The translations under genes and the position numbers were made by a program. 64,000 bases of DNA from Epiperipatus broadwayi (Eukaryota > Onychophora > Udeonychophora > Euonychophora > Peripatidae). The DNA lies in assembly GCA_028023455.1 (NCBI GenBank), contig JAQFVV010000278.1:1028554-1092553 (forward strand), written 5' to 3'. The notes below the pieces were generated by a model that had not been told where the DNA came from, did no database searches, and worked only from the letters and a program-made list of their open reading frames with translations. Of this stretch, positions 60,020-64,000 are shown one piece after another (position 1 is the stretch's first letter; each line of letters begins with the position of its first letter).

Positions 60020-60024
60020 GTATG

Positions 60025-61044
60025 TATATTGTACGTATTTGGTATTGCAAGGTTGAAACAAAGAATGTTTAACAGTAATCACATTAAATATAATGTATCT
60101 TATTATTCTTATTTCTACCTCAACAACACCAAAGTACATGTATTACTGTAATGTATGCTGCTGTTTTTGTCTGAGAAGACAACTATGTAGAATGCAGTTA
60201 CATTACCTTATCTAAGTGACTTTGTAATTTTACATATTGCAATATTATGGTGATACAGTGATAAAATCAAAAACATTCGAAATTTTGTTTTCATACCATC
60301 TTATATCTGATTTGCTATATTATTGCTCAAAACACCCAGATTGCTTGAATTAGATTGACAGAATCTAACAAAAACAAAAGTTCTATGAATTGTGGCTCAG
60401 TTTTATCATTTCTGATGTTTTGAACTTTGTATGAACTCCTAAATAATAACGTTTTGATTTTTTGTTTTATTTTGCTCAGTGCTCAAAATATTTTTTTCTA
60501 ATTGTAATAGATATCTATATGTTAAAAGGACGGCAGATCAAAATTATATAAATTTGATATGAAGCAATTATATTTAAATTTTTTGAATCATATTATTGTA
60601 AAAAGAAACGTGAGTTTTGTTTTACTAAAAAAATAATAAATTTTATATATTTTTTTTTCATTTAACTTCTTAAATTTCATCAACAGATTTTTTTTTTCAA
60701 ACTGTAATTAAGGATGATAGAATTTTCTCAAAAAATTAAATATATTGGAAATATGTCTATATAAGAAATCATTTTTTTGATTTTAATATCATTTTTTATA
60801 TCATGTCTATTAAATTATTTTTAATTTAAAATACTAGTGTTATGTCGCTAAAATTTGAAATAAAATCCATAAAAGAAAACTTTATTAAACAGATTTATCA
60901 TTTAATTGCAGGTAAAAAAATATCAAATTACCTATTTAATAATAAAAATTTTTAAAGTAGTTAATTAATTCAAAAGTGTTTCCATGAAATTTACTTTACT
61001 AAGTCAACAAACTTTATCACACAATAGAAGTTTTTAGTCATCAT
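60025..61044. other. AT-rich sequence, nothing identified
   Basis: Homopolymer-rich, with no motif or repeat supported. Confidence 0.4.
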
Positions 61045-61138
61045 ACCAGTTGTTAAAAAGAGGTTGTTGTCTTGGTAACAGAATGAAATTGTTTCTTGTT
61101 ATTGACATAGAGGTTGTCTAAGTGTCGGCTGGTTTTAA
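61045..61138 (+). mobile_element. Half copy of the 8.7-kb foldback MITE
   Basis: CCAGTTGTTAAAAAGAGGTTG and AGGTTGTCTAAGTGTCGGCTGG match the right arm of the 8695-8862 element (AAGGAGGTTGCC, then TTGTCTAAGTGTTGACAGG). Only one arm is recognisable, so this copy is truncated or highly asymmetric. Confidence 0.6.
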
Positions 61139-63819
61139 TGGCTATTTTTTAGTATAATAGGGCATTTAGAAAATAAGTTTTCTTAACTAGAATTGATATA
61201 TTTAAATATAGTTTCTAAGCATCATTTATAGTGATCAATTTATTAGTTGGTGATAAAGATATTTGTCATTATATTGGATAAAAGTGAAGCTCTTGATGAG
61301 ACTTGTTGTTGCAGAAATCCTCTCTATTATATTTAAAGTTCGTTTTACAAGAGGATTCAAATATTCATCTTACATGAGAGAGCATACAAAAAAATAAAAA
61401 AAATAAAAAACTTCATCCCTTACACATTTTACCAATGACTGTAAATATATACTTTTCTTTTTGACACAACAGGATTTTTTGTCAGACAATCTGATTATAC
61501 TTAACTTAACTATTTAATTATTTGTAAATAAATCAGCGTTTAGATGTTATAAGCTAGAAAGTGAAGGCCCCATATCAATAAAAGTGAGTCAGTTGACAGT
61601 TTATGCACATACTGTAAAAGCAAATTACATGAATCTAATTGCGTAGATTGGATACATTGTATTTTAACAAATATATTATTGATTGAAAAATATGGAATCT
61701 GAATAAATACATATTAAGAAGAATCTGATTAAAAAATATTTGCTCTGTGTTGTTATTGAAATCTGGGTTAAAAGATATATTGAATACTTGTACAAGAAAA
61801 TGAATTTGAGAAGTTTATTGAAGAAAATTATAGAATGTTACAATTGTTTTTTTCTTATATGTTGAATGAATGGTGATAGAAAAAATTACAAATTAAATAA
61901 TTTGTGTTCTTATATAATGCATAAATGAAAATTAATCAATATCATTGAATATGCACAAACAACACTAAAAAAGTGTTGATTCATTTTAATTCACCTAGAC
62001 TTCTTGACAATGTGTGAATTTCATGTTAAAATTAAAATGATTCACTGCAACAGAGTACCCAAATATTTATTTAAGTTTTAAATCAACATAATTTTGATGC
62101 AAGTTGTTTAAAAAAAAAGTCGTAAAAATTATGCTTTAAAAAAGTGTCAAAAAACTATATATTTAATTATATCACAGTTTTCTTTTATTCTTTTTAAGCA
62201 AGGTTGTGGGTCTTTTTTCTTAACAAGATAGTTTCTAAGCTTCATTTGTGTGTGAGAGAGAGAGTGTGCGTCCGTGTGTGGGGGTGAGTGCGTGAGATAG
62301 AAAATAAACATCTGAAAATAGATCAATGGTTCATTTTTCAATTTAATTATGAATTAATTAATTTTAAAATAACTAAATCATATATATATATATCAGCGCT
62401 GAATTTGTTTTATTCGTTTTTTGATGTCAATGTAATTTAAATTTAAGGCATAAAAATTATTCCTTGATAATAAAATTTGCATATTTAAATAAATATTGTG
62501 AATATATAATAAAATAATTTCAGAATCTTTTCAATGTATTTATTTTTAGTTTATAGTCAAAGATAACAGTGGAAAAAAAAAGAATTTTAACATGTTTTCT
62601 TCACTTTATAAATCAAAAATAATTTATTCAAATCTTTTTAAATCTGTGAATATAAAGGTAGAGCTTGAGGCAAAGAATGGCATTTGTTTAGTTTATATAT
62701 ATATATAATATTTTTCAAAAATGTTTATTGTTGAAGCATTCTATTCACAAATTGTATATAAATATTATTTTTTCATCTTACATTTGTTATTATTACTATT
62801 ATTTAAAAATGTTCTAAAAACAAAATTTAAAATATGAATAAATAATTTTAGATCAACATTTTTGAAGTAGTGTTTAATGGATGTTTTTAATACAAAACAT
62901 GTTTTAATACAACATTGCTGGTCATGCAAAGATAAGTAATTCACTATTGAAATTACTCTGAAAGTCACACAAGTTGTTCCCTATATTATAGAATGCAATA
63001 GGTACACTAATATGCAAAAAAGGAGTCAATTTGGAACAATAAGACTGGCCACTTTCATTAACTTCTCAATTTGGACTGCCAGATGTAGCATGATATTTGA
63101 TCATGGCTGTGATGACTCAATGATTAATCGATTTTTTAAATCCCTCTACAAGATAAAAGATGAGAATAAACGAACTTGTCAGCCTTGGCTAATTGACCAA
63201 ACCTGGAGCCAGATGTGAATAGAATCCTAATTCATGTATTTCTTAGGCCTAAATCTTGAACTTTCTCCCATCCACTGAACAAATAATATATCCCATCTTT
63301 CATTTAAGAATAATCTAACTTTAATTATGAAGATCTTTCATACATCCTATATATTTAATACACAAACCACAAACTTTGCATTAATTACATACTATACAAT
63401 TAACTTACCCATATCAACTTGTAAATATTGTTATAGTCCTCGTTACTCTTTCGGCCAGGATAATCATTAATCAATGGAATTTCCAAACCTTATACATAGG
63501 TTTGACTTACTTTATATTCCTAACTAATTAAGCTCATGACACACTGCCTTAAGGCATTAATATAATCTTTCATTTTATTTATATTTATTTGTTTCTTTCA
63601 TACTTGCATTAATTAACCATCATGAGTTTCTTATGCTGCTTTTAAGACTAAATTATTGATCTAATACAACTTTTGATATATCTATATACATGGCTTGCAT
63701 ACCACATTTATATGTATATATTGAAACTTTCGTATTGACATAATTTTATCCTATCATTGATTGCTTTTGTATCCACTCTAATGTGTAAATAAAGTTTTAA
63801 TTTTGAAAGTAAAAGCAGT
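61139..63819. other. AT-rich sequence with GA/GT microsatellite, no gene seen
   Basis: A GTGTGAGAGAGAGAG to GTGTGTGGGGGTGAGTG tract lies at about 62248-62298, and small (TA)n runs occur near 62383 and 62695. A 68-codon plus frame at 63012-63218 is less AT-biased than its surroundings but shows no domain or splice evidence. Confidence 0.45.
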
Positions 63820-63821
63820 TA

Positions 63822-64000
63822 CAGTCAAAAAGTAGTCGGACTTTTCACAAAGCAATCAAATATAGCTGAAAGTGTTTATTTTATTGGAATGTACCATGGC
63901 TTCAATATCCCCTTGCTGGATACTACTACCAACAATTATGTACTTGTAATTCCAGTAACTGTTGCATACACTTAATAATTGATGCAAATATATTATTGTA
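63822..64000 (+). mobile_element. Possible Tc1-type terminus, cut by window end
   Basis: CAGTCAAAAAGTAGTCGGAC starts just after a TA dinucleotide (63820-63821), in the style of Tc1-family ends, which begin CAGT next to a duplicated TA. The remaining 160 nt have no coding match I can see, and the other end would lie outside the window. Confidence 0.35.

Noticed and set aside
59760-60139. Two overlapping minus-strand ORFs (68 and 85 codons)
   Set aside because: They fall in the candidate LTR and its flank and have no domain. LTRs are normally non-coding.
63012-63218. 68-codon ORF near the right end
   Set aside because: Slightly less AT-biased than its surroundings, but no start context, splice border, domain or repeat evidence supports a gene.

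Overview
This window looks like non-coding DNA from an animal, probably an invertebrate, with a strongly AT-rich genome in which CpG is scarce across most of the sequence. I found no complete protein-coding gene, rRNA gene, CRISPR array or bacterial-style operon. The evidence for an animal genome is the mix of decayed non-LTR retrotransposons, a mariner-type pseudogene, hAT ends, a probable solo LTR, tRNA-derived short repeats, many long foldback elements, (ATT)n and (TA)n microsatellites, and a few isolated exon-like segments with GT/AG borders. I could not assign a species. No copy or family assignment was checked against a database.

Layout. From 1 to 10.4 kb there is a 96-bp-arm hairpin (878-1089), a minus-strand LINE carcass with recognisable endonuclease and reverse-transcriptase pieces (about 2.4-5.26 kb), a tRNA-like SINE (5.6 kb), and then palindromic elements one after another (7.24, 7.36, 8.7 and 9.45-10.42 kb) with a hAT end between them. 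From 10.86 to 19.5 kb is the least repetitive and most CpG-retaining stretch. It holds a CRE/CCAAT/TATA-like cluster, a frame-coherent decayed ORF (11.5-12.34 kb), and several exon-like segments on both strands. If the window contains part of a host gene, this is the best place to look.

From 19.5 to 31 kb there are direct duplications, AT-rich sequence with nothing identified, a repeat I call family B (23.95-25.8 and 28.7-30.25 kb, ending in a large inverted cluster), a foldback element (26.1 kb) and a SINE. From 31 to 41.8 kb there is a mariner pseudogene keeping the D(34)D spacing, a 469-bp hAT MITE with a perfect 8-bp target duplication (34.31-34.78 kb), a small TIR element (35.0 kb) and a tandem duplication (38.9-39.4 kb).

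The stretch from 41.8 to 57 kb is dominated by a second repeat, family A, in at least six clusters of inverted and tandem units. Interspersed with it are two RTE-like LINE 3' ends, three tRNA-like SINE copies, a tRNA-like element enclosed by inverted repeats, and an 82-bp-arm hairpin. From 57 to 64 kb there is a second copy of the 26.1-kb foldback element, a SINE-like copy, a weak tetraspanin-like exon candidate, a 591-bp candidate solo LTR with 5-bp target duplication, a half copy of the 8.7-kb foldback, and a Tc1-like terminus running to the window end.

The elements do not form a pathway. The common thread is an unusual abundance of palindromic, terminal-inverted-repeat elements, including two tRNA-like families whose ends are themselves inverted repeats.
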